Source: an uncultured Oscillospiraceae bacterium (lineage in GTDB: Bacteria > Bacillota > Clostridia > Oscillospirales > Ruminococcaceae). Taken from it: a stretch of DNA of 64,000 bases. How positions within the stretch are numbered: position 1 is the first letter of the stretch; every line of letters starts with the position of its first letter. Positions 32,569-41,036 of this stretch are shown here, piece after piece. The DNA lies in NCBI GenBank assembly GCA_934446355.1, contig CAKSEC010000003.1:1-64000 (forward strand). Reading direction: 5' to 3'. Under the pieces are notes generated by a model that worked only from the letters and a program-made list of their open reading frames with translations, searched no databases and was not told where the DNA came from. A program made the position numbers and the translations under genes.

Positions 32569-33848
32569 AATACCGTCACTTTCTGAGGGCTTTAAGCGCA
32601 GCGATGTGCGCAGTTATGTTGGCGGGCTGTTCCGGCTCGGCTTCCGATGAGGCGGCAAGCTCTGAGGAGAGCAGCGAGGAGAGCGAGGCGCAGACCCTTA
32701 CTGTCGAGGATATGGACTACTTCACCAGATTCAAGGGGCAGAATATCTCGATAAATGTCTATAACTGGGGAGAATATATTTCTACCGGCGCAGACGAGGG
32801 CACTCTGAATGTCAATGCGGAATTTACGAAGCTGACAGGAATAAAGGTCAACTACACGAATTACGCCACGAACGAGGAACTATACGCAAAGCTGAAAGGC
32901 GGCGGAGCGTATTACGATGTAATCATTCCGTCGGATTATATGATCTCCAAGATGATAAAGGAGGATATGCTGCAGAAGCTGGATATGGACAATATACCCA
33001 ACTTCAAATATATCATGCCGAGTTTCGTCGATCCTGCCTATGATGAGAAAAACGAGTATTCCGTGCCGTATACGTGGGGTACTGTGGGTATCATCTATAA
33101 CAAGGACATGGTGGATATTCCGGAGGAGGACATAGACTGGAATATACTGTGGAACGAGGACTACACCGACCAGATATTGATGTTCGACAATCCGCGTGAC
33201 GCATTCGCTATCGCAGAGATAATGATGGGTTATTCGCTGAACACGGAGGACCCGGTGGAACTGAATGCCGCAGCCGACAAGCTGAAAGAGCAGAAGAGCG
33301 TGGTTCAGGCTTATGTCATGGACGAGATATTCGACAAGATGGCTGCGAACGACGCATGGATAGCGCCCTACTACGCAGGCGACGCACTGACTATACTTGA
33401 CGAAAACGAGGATCTGGGCTTCGTCGTGCCGAAAAGCGGAACGAACCTTTTCGTTGACGCAATGTGCATTCCTGTGGGCGCCAAGCAGAAAGAGGCTGCG
33501 GAAATGTATATCAACTTCATGTGCGAGCCGGATATAGCCTATGCGAATATCGACTACATCTGCTATTCCACGCCGCACAGCGCAGCGTTTGAAATGCTGG
33601 ACGAGGAAACGCAGACAAATCCGGTGTCCTATCCGGGCGATGAATACCTTGACGAGAACACCACGATATTCGTGAATCTTTCGGACGAGGCGAGCCTGCT
33701 TATGCAGACGCTGTGGACGGAGATGAAGTCCGCAGAGAACGAAACGCCTAACCGCTGGATAGTTCCGGTGTTCCTGCTGCTTTGCCTTGCGGGGATAATC
33801 TTTACGCTGATAAGGCGGCATATACGCAGTAAGAAAGATATATATTGA
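32565..33848 (+). CDS. potD: Spermidine/putrescine-binding lipoprotein with C-terminal TM helix
   Basis: 427-aa extracellular solute-binding protein. The signal peptide ends in the lipobox MLAGC, followed by a Ser/Glu-rich linker (to about residue 42). The binding core begins INVYNWGEYISTG and includes YDVIIPSDYMISKMIKEDML and VPYTWGTVGIIYNKD, typical of PotD/PotF. Unusually, the last 30 residues form a hydrophobic helix (PVFLLLCLAGIIFTLIRR) and a basic tail. Such a C-terminal anchor is not usual for PotD and would fix the protein at both ends. Ligand binding residues were not checked in detail. Confidence 0.93.
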   Translation: MKYRHFLRALSAAMCAVMLAGCSGSASDEAASSEESSEESEAQTLTVEDMDYFTRFKGQNISINVYNWGEYISTGADEGTLNVNAEFTKLTGIKVNYTNYATNEELYAKLKGGGAYYDVIIPSDYMISKMIKEDMLQKLDMDNIPNFKYIMPSFVDPAYDEKNEYSVPYTWGTVGIIYNKDMVDIPEEDIDWNILWNEDYTDQILMFDNPRDAFAIAEIMMGYSLNTEDPVELNAAADKLKEQKSVVQAYVMDEIFDKMAANDAWIAPYYAGDALTILDENEDLGFVVPKSGTNLFVDAMCIPVGAKQKEAAEMYINFMCEPDIAYANIDYICYSTPHSAAFEMLDEETQTNPVSYPGDEYLDENTTIFVNLSDEASLLMQTLWTEMKSAENETPNRWIVPVFLLLCLAGIIFTLIRRHIRSKKDIY

Positions 33849-33853
33849 AACTC

Positions 33854-33882
33854 AGTCCCTCGGCATCATGAGCCGGGGGACT
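33854..33882 (+). terminator. Hairpin/terminator after potD
   Basis: AGTCCC-T-CGGC / GCCG-G-GGGACT stem of 10-11 bp; the tail GCTTGCTGTTCG is only weakly T-rich, so efficiency is uncertain. Confidence 0.6.
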
Positions 33883-33937
33883 GCTTGCTGTTCGATAAAA
33901 ATATGTGCATTCTGGCAAAAAATACTTTACTATACCC

Positions 33938-33966
33938 TTGACATTTTCGTTATTTTGTTGTAAAAT
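33938..33966 (+). promoter_or_regulatory. Sigma-A promoter of rny
   Basis: TTGACA, 17-nt spacer, TAAAAT. It would give a leader of about 310 nt before the rny start. Confidence 0.75.
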
Positions 33967-33973
33967 AATAATA

Positions 33974-34281
33974 GGTTTTTTGTGCGTTGACTGCATCGCA
34001 CAAAATGCTTACATTATCTTAATATCTATTGTATTATAGACGTTAGGCGGTTTAATATATAATAAAAAGGACCGTTGACCATGCCGTGCGGCTTTCCCGA
34101 TATCAGGCTGAGTCGGCACTGCTGTGTTACTTTTGCGCAATACCGCACAACTTTCGTGTGCGTGACGCACTGTTTAAGCTGCTTTTCCTTGGGGGGGACT
34201 GTTGGCTTATCTTCTACAATTGTATATTATTCCCGCCTGCTATTTGAGAGTAGTGTCAATTCTTAATTAAGGAGGGAACGA
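33974..34281 (+). promoter_or_regulatory. Long structured leader of rny
   Basis: Gene-free stretch. It contains a perfect 9-bp hairpin TTTTGTGCG/CGCACAAAA (33978-34005), a second TATAAT-like box near 34060, and an arm GTGCGG (34086-34091) pairing with CCGCAC (34143-34148) around CCGA...TCGG. A small hairpin GTGCG tga CGCAC (34158-34170) follows, then a run of seven G. A possible 63-codon reading frame at 34075 has no convincing ribosome-binding site. It may be a regulatory RNA leader. Confidence 0.5.
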
Positions 34282-35883
34282 ATGATGGATACACCGATCG
34301 CGATACTTATCGCTGTTGCGGCATTCATCGTCGGCGCAGCCGGGGCAGGCTTCCTCTGCTTCAAAATGGGCATAAAGCACCGTATCAAGACGGCAGAAGC
34401 CCAGTTTGAATCAGCTGAGAAGGAATCGGCTCGCATTATCGAAGAAGCGAACGAAAAGGCAGAGGATCGCAAAAAAGCGGCTCTCGTCGAGGCAAAGGAC
34501 GAGATCTATAAGCTGCGTTCCGACGCCGAAAAAGAGATCCAGCGTCTTAAAAATGAGACAGACCGTGAACTGAAGGAGCGCAGGGGAGAACTTTCCCGCT
34601 CAGAGCGCAGACTTCAGCAGAAGGAAGAAAATCTCGACAAAAAGACCGACAAGATGGAGCGGCTTGAAGAACAACTCCATCAGAAGCACAAAAAGGCAGA
34701 TGAAAAGATCGCCGAGGCAGAGCAGCTCAAGGCAAGCCAGATGGATATACTTGAGCGCATTTCCGGCTTCACCACAGATCAGGCGAAGGAACACCTGCTT
34801 TCCCTGCTCGACAGTGAACTGAGCCACGAAAAGGCAGTCAAGATCACTGCTTATGAGCAGAAACTCAAGGACGAAGAGGACGAGATGGCAAGAAAGCACA
34901 TCTCCCTCGCAATATCCCGCCTTGCCGCTGACACCGTGTCTGAATCTGCTGTGTCAGTCGTTGCGATACCCAACGATGAAATGAAGGGCCGTATCATAGG
35001 CAGAGAGGGCAGAAACATCAGGGCGCTTGAAACGCTCACAGGCGTTGACCTTATCATCGACGATACGCCTGAGGCTATCACGCTTTCAAGCTTCGATCAG
35101 GTACGCCGTGAGATAGCACGTATCTCGCTGGAAAGACTTATTCAGGACGGCCGTATCCACCCCGCACGCATAGAGGAAACAGTCGAAAAGGCACGCAAAG
35201 AGGTCGAGCAGCGTATCCGTCAGGAGGGTGAGCGCGCTGTTATGGAGACCAACGTAAACGGTCTGAATCACGAACTTGTGCGCCTGATAGGCAGACTGAA
35301 GTACAGGACTTCCTACAGGCAGAACGTGCTCAGCCACTCCATCGAGGTTGCTCATCTTGCCGGCATTATGGCGAGCGAACTTGGCGTTGACGCAGCGCTT
35401 GCAAGGCGCGCAGGTCTGCTCCACGATATCGGAAAGGCTCTCGACCACGAGATAGAAGGCTCGCACGTACAGATAGGCGTTGACGTATGCCGCAAGTACA
35501 AGGAAAGCCCCGAAGTCATTCACGCTATCGAGGCTCACCACGGCGACGTTGAATGCCGCACTGTTATCGCCGCACTTGTTCAGGCTGCAGACGCAATAAG
35601 CGCAGCAAGACCTGCCGCAAGAAGCGAGAACTACGAGAACTACATAAAGCGTCTTGAAAAGCTTGAAGAAATATGCTGCTCCTACAATGGCGTTGAGAAG
35701 TCCTACGCAATTCAGGCGGGCAGAGAGGTGCGTATCATGATCAAGCCTGAATCTGTTTCAGACGACGGCATGAAGGTGCTTGCAAGAGATATCGCAAAGC
35801 GTATCGAGGACGAGATGGACTATCCCGGACAGATCAAGATCAATCTTATCAGGGAGAGCCGTGCAGTTGACTACGCAAAATAA
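34282..35883 (+). CDS. rny: Ribonuclease Y
   Basis: 533-aa membrane-bound endoribonuclease that starts bulk mRNA decay. N-terminal TM helix (residues 5-25), a long charged coiled coil (30-190), KH domain (GRIIGREGRNIRALETLTGVDLIIDD), and HD domain with LLHDIGKALDHE and EAHHGD. AAGGAGGG precedes tandem ATG codons; either could be used. Length and order are standard. Its long structured leader suggests regulated expression. Confidence 0.97.
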   Translation: MMDTPIAILIAVAAFIVGAAGAGFLCFKMGIKHRIKTAEAQFESAEKESARIIEEANEKAEDRKKAALVEAKDEIYKLRSDAEKEIQRLKNETDRELKERRGELSRSERRLQQKEENLDKKTDKMERLEEQLHQKHKKADEKIAEAEQLKASQMDILERISGFTTDQAKEHLLSLLDSELSHEKAVKITAYEQKLKDEEDEMARKHISLAISRLAADTVSESAVSVVAIPNDEMKGRIIGREGRNIRALETLTGVDLIIDDTPEAITLSSFDQVRREIARISLERLIQDGRIHPARIEETVEKARKEVEQRIRQEGERAVMETNVNGLNHELVRLIGRLKYRTSYRQNVLSHSIEVAHLAGIMASELGVDAALARRAGLLHDIGKALDHEIEGSHVQIGVDVCRKYKESPEVIHAIEAHHGDVECRTVIAALVQAADAISAARPAARSENYENYIKRLEKLEEICCSYNGVEKSYAIQAGREVRIMIKPESVSDDGMKVLARDIAKRIEDEMDYPGQIKINLIRESRAVDYAK

Positions 35884-35928
35884 TTGCAATGCCGCATGAT
35901 ACAATGCGCTGCGCTGCAATAATAGCAG

Positions 35929-35970
35929 ACACGGCGTTCCCGCAGAAATGCAGAGAACGCCGTGTTTTTC
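35929..35970 (+). terminator. Intrinsic terminator of rny
   Basis: Perfect 11-bp stem ACACGGCGTTC / GAACGCCGTGT followed by TTTTTC. Confidence 0.93.
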
Positions 35971-36056
35971 CCTAAGGCAACACCTATGAGCCTTGTGCGG
36001 TATAGCCCTTCATCTTGCATTTGCTCAACTTTGACACTACATAGAGAGGTACATAC

Positions 36057-37988
36057 ATGATCCTATTTGACCCAACTAAATGTGTTTCCTGTAATTCCTG
36101 CATACGTGTCTGCCCCACGCCCGAGGCAAATAAGGCTGAATATACGGCGGATGGCAAGCTGGTATACAGCGTAGATCCGGATAAGTGCATTCGCTGCGGT
36201 GCGTGCGTCAAGGAATGCGTGCACGGTGCGAGGACCTATGAGGACGACACCGACAGATTCTGGAAAGATGTTAAGAACGGCAACCCGCCTGCGCTGCTGG
36301 TCGCTCCGTCGATCAAGGTGGCTTTTGACGGCTGCTGGCGGAACGTGCTGGAATTTCTGCGCAGCAAGGGCATCAAGGAGATATATGACGTATCGTTCGG
36401 CGCAGATATCTGCACATGGGCGCATCTGCGCTATGTTCAGAAGAATCCGGGCAAGAAGATCATTTCGCAGCCCTGTCCGGCTATCGTGAACTATATCCTG
36501 AAATACTGCCATGACGCTGTAAAGAATCTTTCTCCGGTGCATTCGCCGATACTCTGCGCTGCAGTGTATATGAGGAAATACCTCGGTATCAAGACGAAAT
36601 TCGCCGCACTCACGCCGTGTATAGCCAAGCGTGACGAATTTCAGGACACGGGTCTGGTGGACTATAACGTTACCTTTGAGAAGCTTGGCGAGCTGATGGA
36701 GCAGAACGGCTTTCATCTCGCTGACCAGAAAGGAAAGCGTTCCTCGTTTGAATTTAACGGTCCTCAGGGCATAATGGGCGCTATTTACCCCCGTCCGGGC
36801 GGACTTAAAGCCTGTCTGGAACTCGAAGCGCCGAATCTCAGCGTTATTTCTTCTGAGGGCACAGACCACATCTATCGCGAACTTGCAATGTACCCAAAGA
36901 CAGAGCCCAGAGATGTTCCGGACGTATTCGACGTGCTCTCATGTTCGAGGGGCTGCGGAAGCGGTCCGGCTATCGGCACGCCGCTATCGGTGTACCAGAT
37001 GAACAGCATTCTGTATGGCATAGAGAAATATAACAAGACCAAGCGTGTGAAATTCGACCGCAGGGGCAGGGACAAGCAGTTCCTGCAGTTCGACAAGGAA
37101 CTTGACCCGTCGGCGTTCCTGCGCACCTATACCATGCACAACGCCTGCGGTGCGGTGTTCAGCGATGCTGAGATAGACGAGCAGCTCCACAAGCTTGGAA
37201 AGCATACATATACCGAAATGAACTACAACTGTCATGCGTGCGGTTTTGAGACTTGCCGTGACATGGCAAAGGCTATACTTCACGGGGCGAGCACGCCCTA
37301 CTCCTGCGCACAGTACACGCTGAACGCAGCAAACCGCCGCAGAGATCAGATAGAGAGCACGAACGCCAGCATAGCGGAGATAACCGAGCAGCTCAGCACC
37401 GTGGTATCCAGCCTTACGGACAGCATATCCAGCGTAACGGCGGCGACCAACGGCATAACTCAGCTTAACGGTCAGAATCACGAGGAAATATCTCAGCTTT
37501 CGGACGTGGTGACGGAGCTTCGCAGGCTGACCGACAATATCAATTCTTCGATGGGCGCGATAAACACCAGTGTTACTGGCTTCTCGAAGATGACGAAGAA
37601 TATCAGCGACATTGCACGGCAGATAAATATTCTGGCGATAAATGCGAGCATTGAGGCGGCGCGCGCAGGCGAATACGGCAGGGGCTTCTCGGTGGTCGCA
37701 GAGGAGGTACGCAGCCTTGCAGAACATTCGCAGAGCGCGGTGACCGAGGCAGAGGAAAGCAACAAGCTGGTGTTCAGCAATATCGACGACGTAAACGGCA
37801 TAGTGTCCACGATAAACGAGAAGATGGCGGATATTCTTTCCATGATGGACAGCGTTCAGGGCAATATTTCCACGACGCTTGAAAAGGGAAGCGATATCAG
37901 CACGGCGATGACTGACGTTTCCGGCATTACCTCAAAGGTGGACAATCTTGTCAGCCGTGCCGAGGACGTACTGAAAAGCACTGAATAA
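36057..37988 (+). CDS. Sensory [FeFe]-hydrogenase-like / methyl-accepting chemotaxis hybrid
   Basis: 643-aa soluble protein. Residues 1-60 hold two 4Fe-4S ferredoxin motifs (C9-C12-C15-C19, C44-C47-C50-C54). Residues 75-355 are an H-cluster domain: SQPCPAI (C140), LTPCIAK (C188), and LSCSRGCGSG (C296, C300) align with the three hydrogenase signatures. All four H-cluster Cys ligands are kept, but the proton-transfer Cys of the first motif (TSCCP) is replaced by Pro. An Fe-S domain C392-x2-C-x4-C-x16-C417 follows. Residues 430-643 are an MCP signalling hairpin (ILAINASIEAARAGEYGRGF). No TM helix is present. The lost proton relay and the signalling tail fit an H2/redox sensor rather than a catalytic hydrogenase. 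Cotranscribed with a TetR gene 14 nt on. Confidence 0.9.
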   Translation: MILFDPTKCVSCNSCIRVCPTPEANKAEYTADGKLVYSVDPDKCIRCGACVKECVHGARTYEDDTDRFWKDVKNGNPPALLVAPSIKVAFDGCWRNVLEFLRSKGIKEIYDVSFGADICTWAHLRYVQKNPGKKIISQPCPAIVNYILKYCHDAVKNLSPVHSPILCAAVYMRKYLGIKTKFAALTPCIAKRDEFQDTGLVDYNVTFEKLGELMEQNGFHLADQKGKRSSFEFNGPQGIMGAIYPRPGGLKACLELEAPNLSVISSEGTDHIYRELAMYPKTEPRDVPDVFDVLSCSRGCGSGPAIGTPLSVYQMNSILYGIEKYNKTKRVKFDRRGRDKQFLQFDKELDPSAFLRTYTMHNACGAVFSDAEIDEQLHKLGKHTYTEMNYNCHACGFETCRDMAKAILHGASTPYSCAQYTLNAANRRRDQIESTNASIAEITEQLSTVVSSLTDSISSVTAATNGITQLNGQNHEEISQLSDVVTELRRLTDNINSSMGAINTSVTGFSKMTKNISDIARQINILAINASIEAARAGEYGRGFSVVAEEVRSLAEHSQSAVTEAEESNKLVFSNIDDVNGIVSTINEKMADILSMMDSVQGNISTTLEKGSDISTAMTDVSGITSKVDNLVSRAEDVLKSTE

Positions 37989-38002
37989 TACAGGAGGGCG
38001 TT

Positions 38003-38599
38003 ATGTCGAATCCCGGCGACCTGCGTGTTATAAAAACACGCCAGAATATCCGAAATTCGCTCGGCTCGCTGCTTTCTGAAAAGGAGCTTTCCGAGATAAC
38101 GATAACTGCATTATGCCAGCGTGCGCAGATAAACCGAAAGACGTTTTACCGGCACTACCGTTCGATATCAGATGTAATAACGGAGTTTGAGAACGAACTT
38201 CTGGAGGGCTTTGCAGACGTGCTGCGCTCAAGCAACACAAGTCTGCTGGATATAGGGTCGGTGCTGAGAGATATCAGCGAACTCATCAGCAGCAATCAGG
38301 AGTATTTCCAGAGGCTGCTGAAGCTTAATCCGGAACTTTTCAGCGGCGGCAGGGTCAAGGCAATGCTGCGGCGTGCTGTGGAGATATCCCTGCGTGACGT
38401 GTGCAGGGTATCAGACGAGCAGACGCTCCATGCGCTGTCGGAATTTACGGTGAGCGGCGTGCTGTCGCTGTATGCGGCGTGGTTTGACGGCGGCTGTACG
38501 GGCAGTCTTGACGTGCTGACTGACACTGCGCACAGAATGACCATGGAGGGTCTGAAGGGATTTGTCCCCGACGACAGGCGGCATATTATCGACAACTGA
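38003..38599 (+). CDS. TetR-family transcriptional regulator
   Basis: 198 aa. The N-terminal HTH reads SLGSLLSEKELSEITITALCQRAQINRKTFYRHYRSISDV, a classic TetR DNA-binding domain. The C-terminal ligand domain is not assigned. AGGAGGG precedes the ATG. It begins 14 nt after the hydrogenase-like sensor gene, so a shared transcript and a shared signalling role are likely. No operator was identified. Confidence 0.93.
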   Translation: MSNPGDLRVIKTRQNIRNSLGSLLSEKELSEITITALCQRAQINRKTFYRHYRSISDVITEFENELLEGFADVLRSSNTSLLDIGSVLRDISELISSNQEYFQRLLKLNPELFSGGRVKAMLRRAVEISLRDVCRVSDEQTLHALSEFTVSGVLSLYAAWFDGGCTGSLDVLTDTAHRMTMEGLKGFVPDDRRHIIDN

Positions 38600-38664
38600 T
38601 AAATGGGGATCTCTAAGGCAGTTCCGTGCTGCTGCGGTATTGTCCTGAAAACGGAGGAAACAAA

Positions 38665-39132
38665 ATGCCTAAGTCAATAACGGTCAGGCAGACGATAAGT
38701 CCTGACGAAAAGGAGAGCATATGTCGGGAGCTTCTGTCGGTGCTTCCCGAATGGAAAGAGAGCGCAGAACGCACTGATGAAATAGCGGTGCGCTGCCGCT
38801 CGATACCGGTATGGGCGGCTTACGACGAGGGAACGCCGTGCGGGTTCATTGCAATGCGTGAAACCAGTCCGCACGCCGCAGAGATATTTGCGATGAGCGT
38901 GAAGCCTGAATATCAGCGGCACAAGCTGGGCAAGGAGATGTTCATTTCGCTGCTGAACTATGCAAGACGCCAGAGATATGAGTTTTTGCAGGTGAAATGC
39001 TCTGCAGAGGGAAGCGCAGAGGAGCAGTCGGCAGACCTGTTCTATCAGAGCCTTGGGTTCAGGGAACTTGAGGTGCTGGAGATATCGGGCGCTGGGAAGC
39101 CTTGCAGGGTTTATATCAGAAGTGTGAATTAA
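38665..39132 (+). CDS. GNAT-family N-acetyltransferase
   Basis: 155 aa with the GNAT core FIAMRETSPHAAEIFAMSVKPEYQRHKLGKEMFISLLNYARR (acetyl-CoA binding Q/R-x-x-G/A-like loop HKLGKEM) and YQSLGFRELEVLE. GGAGG precedes the ATG at 38665. Substrate unknown. It stands 65 nt after the TetR gene and is convergent with the suf genes. Confidence 0.9.
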   Translation: MPKSITVRQTISPDEKESICRELLSVLPEWKESAERTDEIAVRCRSIPVWAAYDEGTPCGFIAMRETSPHAAEIFAMSVKPEYQRHKLGKEMFISLLNYARRQRYEFLQVKCSAEGSAEEQSADLFYQSLGFRELEVLEISGAGKPCRVYIRSVN

Positions 39133-39138
39133 TTAGAA

Positions 39139-39162
39139 ATGGGAGCGGTTTTCCGCTCCCAT
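39139..39162 (+). terminator. Hairpin terminator of the GNAT gene
   Basis: Perfect ATGGGAGCGG tttt CCGCTCCCAT; the following bases CAAGTTTATT are only partly T-rich. Confidence 0.75.
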
Positions 39163-39188
39163 CAAGTTTATTGAAAAAGCCTATATCA

Positions 39189-39291
39189 AGACTGGCGAGA
39201 AGCCCTCAGATTCTAGGAAGTGGCGTTTCGGCTAGGCTTTGTGCCTGCCGAAATGCCACTGACGACGAAGATGAGGGTTTATCGACAGTCT
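39189..39291. repeat. 103-nt imperfect palindrome between convergent genes
   Basis: Outer arm AGACTG/CAGTCT, then CGA/TCG, CCCTCA/TGAGGG, and an inner 14-bp stem AGTGGCGTTTCGGC/GCCGAAATGCCACT (one G-T pair). The loop is about 14 nt. It lies between the GNAT and SufB/D-like genes and may end both transcripts or be a mobile-type palindrome. No second copy was noticed in this window. Confidence 0.8.
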
Positions 39292-39300
39292 GATGGGTGA

Positions 39301-40248
39301 TTATTTGAGGAATCCCTCGATAATCTTTTCCTCGGCTTCCTCACGGGTAAGGCCAAGTGAGCATAGCTTCAATATCTGCTCGCCCGCTATCTTGCCTATT
39401 GCTGCTTCGTGGATAAGCGCAGCGTCAACGTTTGCTGCGTTGAGCGCAGGCTGTGCGTCAACCCTGCCGTTTTCTGCAAGGATAGCGTCGCAGGCTGAGT
39501 GACCGGTGCAGCGTGCGTTGCCCTCGATAACGGAGTAGAAAGCCTGATGTGAGTTACCTCTTGCGACTGAGCGGGAAACGAGATCTGCGCCGCAGTCCTC
39601 GCCGTTGAGTTCGACCTTGAACTTGGTCACAGCGTCCTCGTCGCCGTCTGTCATTATGCGCTCACGGACGATGATTTTTGCGCCCTTGTCCAGAACGGCG
39701 GACGTGCTTCTTGTGGTCTTGTCCACTCCACGAAGCTGCACGGTGTCCATTTCAAGGCAGGAGTCCTCTTTCAGGAAAGCGTCGGTCACGGGGTCGATCT
39801 TTCTGAGACCCTTGCCTTTTCCGGTGCCGATGTGCTTTTCCTTGTAAAGCACGTGAGAGCCTTTTTCAAGGAAGAATCTGTGGATACCGTTGTGGCGTGC
39901 CTGTTCCTCGCCGTCGTTGTGTACGCCGCAGCCGGCGACAATTACCACGTCTGCGCCCTCGCCGATGAAGAAGTCGTTATATACAAGGTCCTCCACTGCG
40001 GAATGCGTTACGCACGCCGGAATATAAACGGTTTCGCCCTTGGTGCCGGGCTTCACCCTGATGTCTATTCCGGGCTTGTCCGTTTTGGGGGTGATGGTGA
40101 TATTCTCGGAGGAACGTCTGCCTGCGCACTCGCTGTCCTGACGTATATTGTATGCGCCCTTGAAGCCGGTCGTGGCGTCGTAATCCGAAATGACTTTCAG
40201 CATTTCTGCAGTAATGCTGTTGAATGCTTCTTTCTGAGCGTCGCTCAT
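39301..40248 (-). CDS. SufB/SufD-like Fe-S cluster scaffold (SmsB type)
   Basis: 315-aa protein with the SufBD core: GETVYIPACVTHSAVEDLVYNDFFIGEGADVVIVAGCGVHNDGEEQARHNGIHRF and, C-terminal, GNSHQAFYSVIEGNARCTGHSACDAILAENGRV plus DAALIHEAAIGKIAGEQI. It is shorter than SufB or SufD. The start at 40248 overlaps the sufC stop (ATGA). Together with the SufC-type ATPase it matches the two-gene SUF-like (SmsCB) arrangement described in anaerobes; no SufS, SufU or SufD follows. Confidence 0.92.
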   Translation of the reverse strand: MSDAQKEAFNSITAEMLKVISDYDATTGFKGAYNIRQDSECAGRRSSENITITPKTDKPGIDIRVKPGTKGETVYIPACVTHSAVEDLVYNDFFIGEGADVVIVAGCGVHNDGEEQARHNGIHRFFLEKGSHVLYKEKHIGTGKGKGLRKIDPVTDAFLKEDSCLEMDTVQLRGVDKTTRSTSAVLDKGAKIIVRERIMTDGDEDAVTKFKVELNGEDCGADLVSRSVARGNSHQAFYSVIEGNARCTGHSACDAILAENGRVDAQPALNAANVDAALIHEAAIGKIAGEQILKLCSLGLTREEAEEKIIEGFLK

Positions 40249-40985
40249 TGACAGGCACCTCCGTTCTGATTTGCGTCCGCTGCCGCAGGACATCTGCCAG
40301 AAAATTCTCCCTTAAGAAGAAGCGGCAGGATATCTTCTCTTGCGCCGCTGGTGCGCACCTTTCCGTCGGCAACGACGACTATTTCGTCGGCAATGGAGAG
40401 AATGCGCTCCTGATGGGATATGACCACGAGCGAGCCGCTTGTGCTGCTGCGTATCTCCTCAAAGGTTTCGACCAGACGTGCGAAACTCCACAGGTCTATT
40501 CCGGCTTCCGGCTCGTCGAAAACCGACAGAACGGCATTTCGTGCGAGCACGGTGGCTATTTCGATACGCTTTGCTTCGCCGCCTGAAAGAGCCGGACTCA
40601 TTTCACGGTCGATGTATTCTTCGGCGCACAGCCCGACCTTACCAAGAAGCACGCAAAGTTCGCCGTGGTCGAGCGTCCTGCCCGCAGCCATGGTGAGCAG
40701 GTCACGGACGGTCAGTCCCTTGAATCTCACCGGCTGCTGGAACGCATACGCTATGCCCAGCCTTGCACGTTCGGTGACATCGGCTTCGGTGATATCTTTG
40801 CCGTCAAGAAGTATTTTTCCGCTTGTGGGCTTCTCAACTCCTGCGATGAGTTTCGCAAGGGAGGTCTTGCCGCCGCCGTTCGGTCCGGTTATTACCGTCA
40901 GCCGTGCGGAGGTGGTGAAGCTTATTCCGTTTATAATAGGCTCGCCGTTTGGCAGACGCCAGACGAGTTCCTGTAATTCCAGCAA
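40245..40985 (-). CDS. sufC: SufC-type Fe-S assembly ATPase
   Basis: 246-aa ABC ATPase: Walker A GPNGGGKTSLAKLI, signature LSGGEAKRIEIATVLAR, Walker B AVLSVFDEPEAGID, and the SufC-typical switch H in VVISHQERIL. TTG at 40985 is chosen because AAAGGGG lies 8 nt upstream and the resulting MLELQELVWRLPNG is a normal SufC start; an ATG at 41006 would add 7 residues. It drives scaffold remodelling during cluster formation. Confidence 0.93.
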   Translation of the reverse strand: MLELQELVWRLPNGEPIINGISFTTSARLTVITGPNGGGKTSLAKLIAGVEKPTSGKILLDGKDITEADVTERARLGIAYAFQQPVRFKGLTVRDLLTMAAGRTLDHGELCVLLGKVGLCAEEYIDREMSPALSGGEAKRIEIATVLARNAVLSVFDEPEAGIDLWSFARLVETFEEIRSSTSGSLVVISHQERILSIADEIVVVADGKVRTSGAREDILPLLLKGEFSGRCPAAADANQNGGACQ

Positions 40986-41036
40986 ATTTAACGCCCCTTT
41001 CAGCATTATCTTGTCGTATTATGGGTATTCCCCTAT

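Noticed and set aside
34075..34266. 63-codon reading frame in the rny leader
   Set aside because: No convincing ribosome-binding site, atypical composition (many Cys and Thr), and it overlaps the predicted hairpins.
36057..37988. Catalytic [FeFe] hydrogenase
   Set aside because: The proton-transfer Cys of the first signature is replaced by Pro and the protein ends in a chemoreceptor signalling domain, so a sensor role is more likely.
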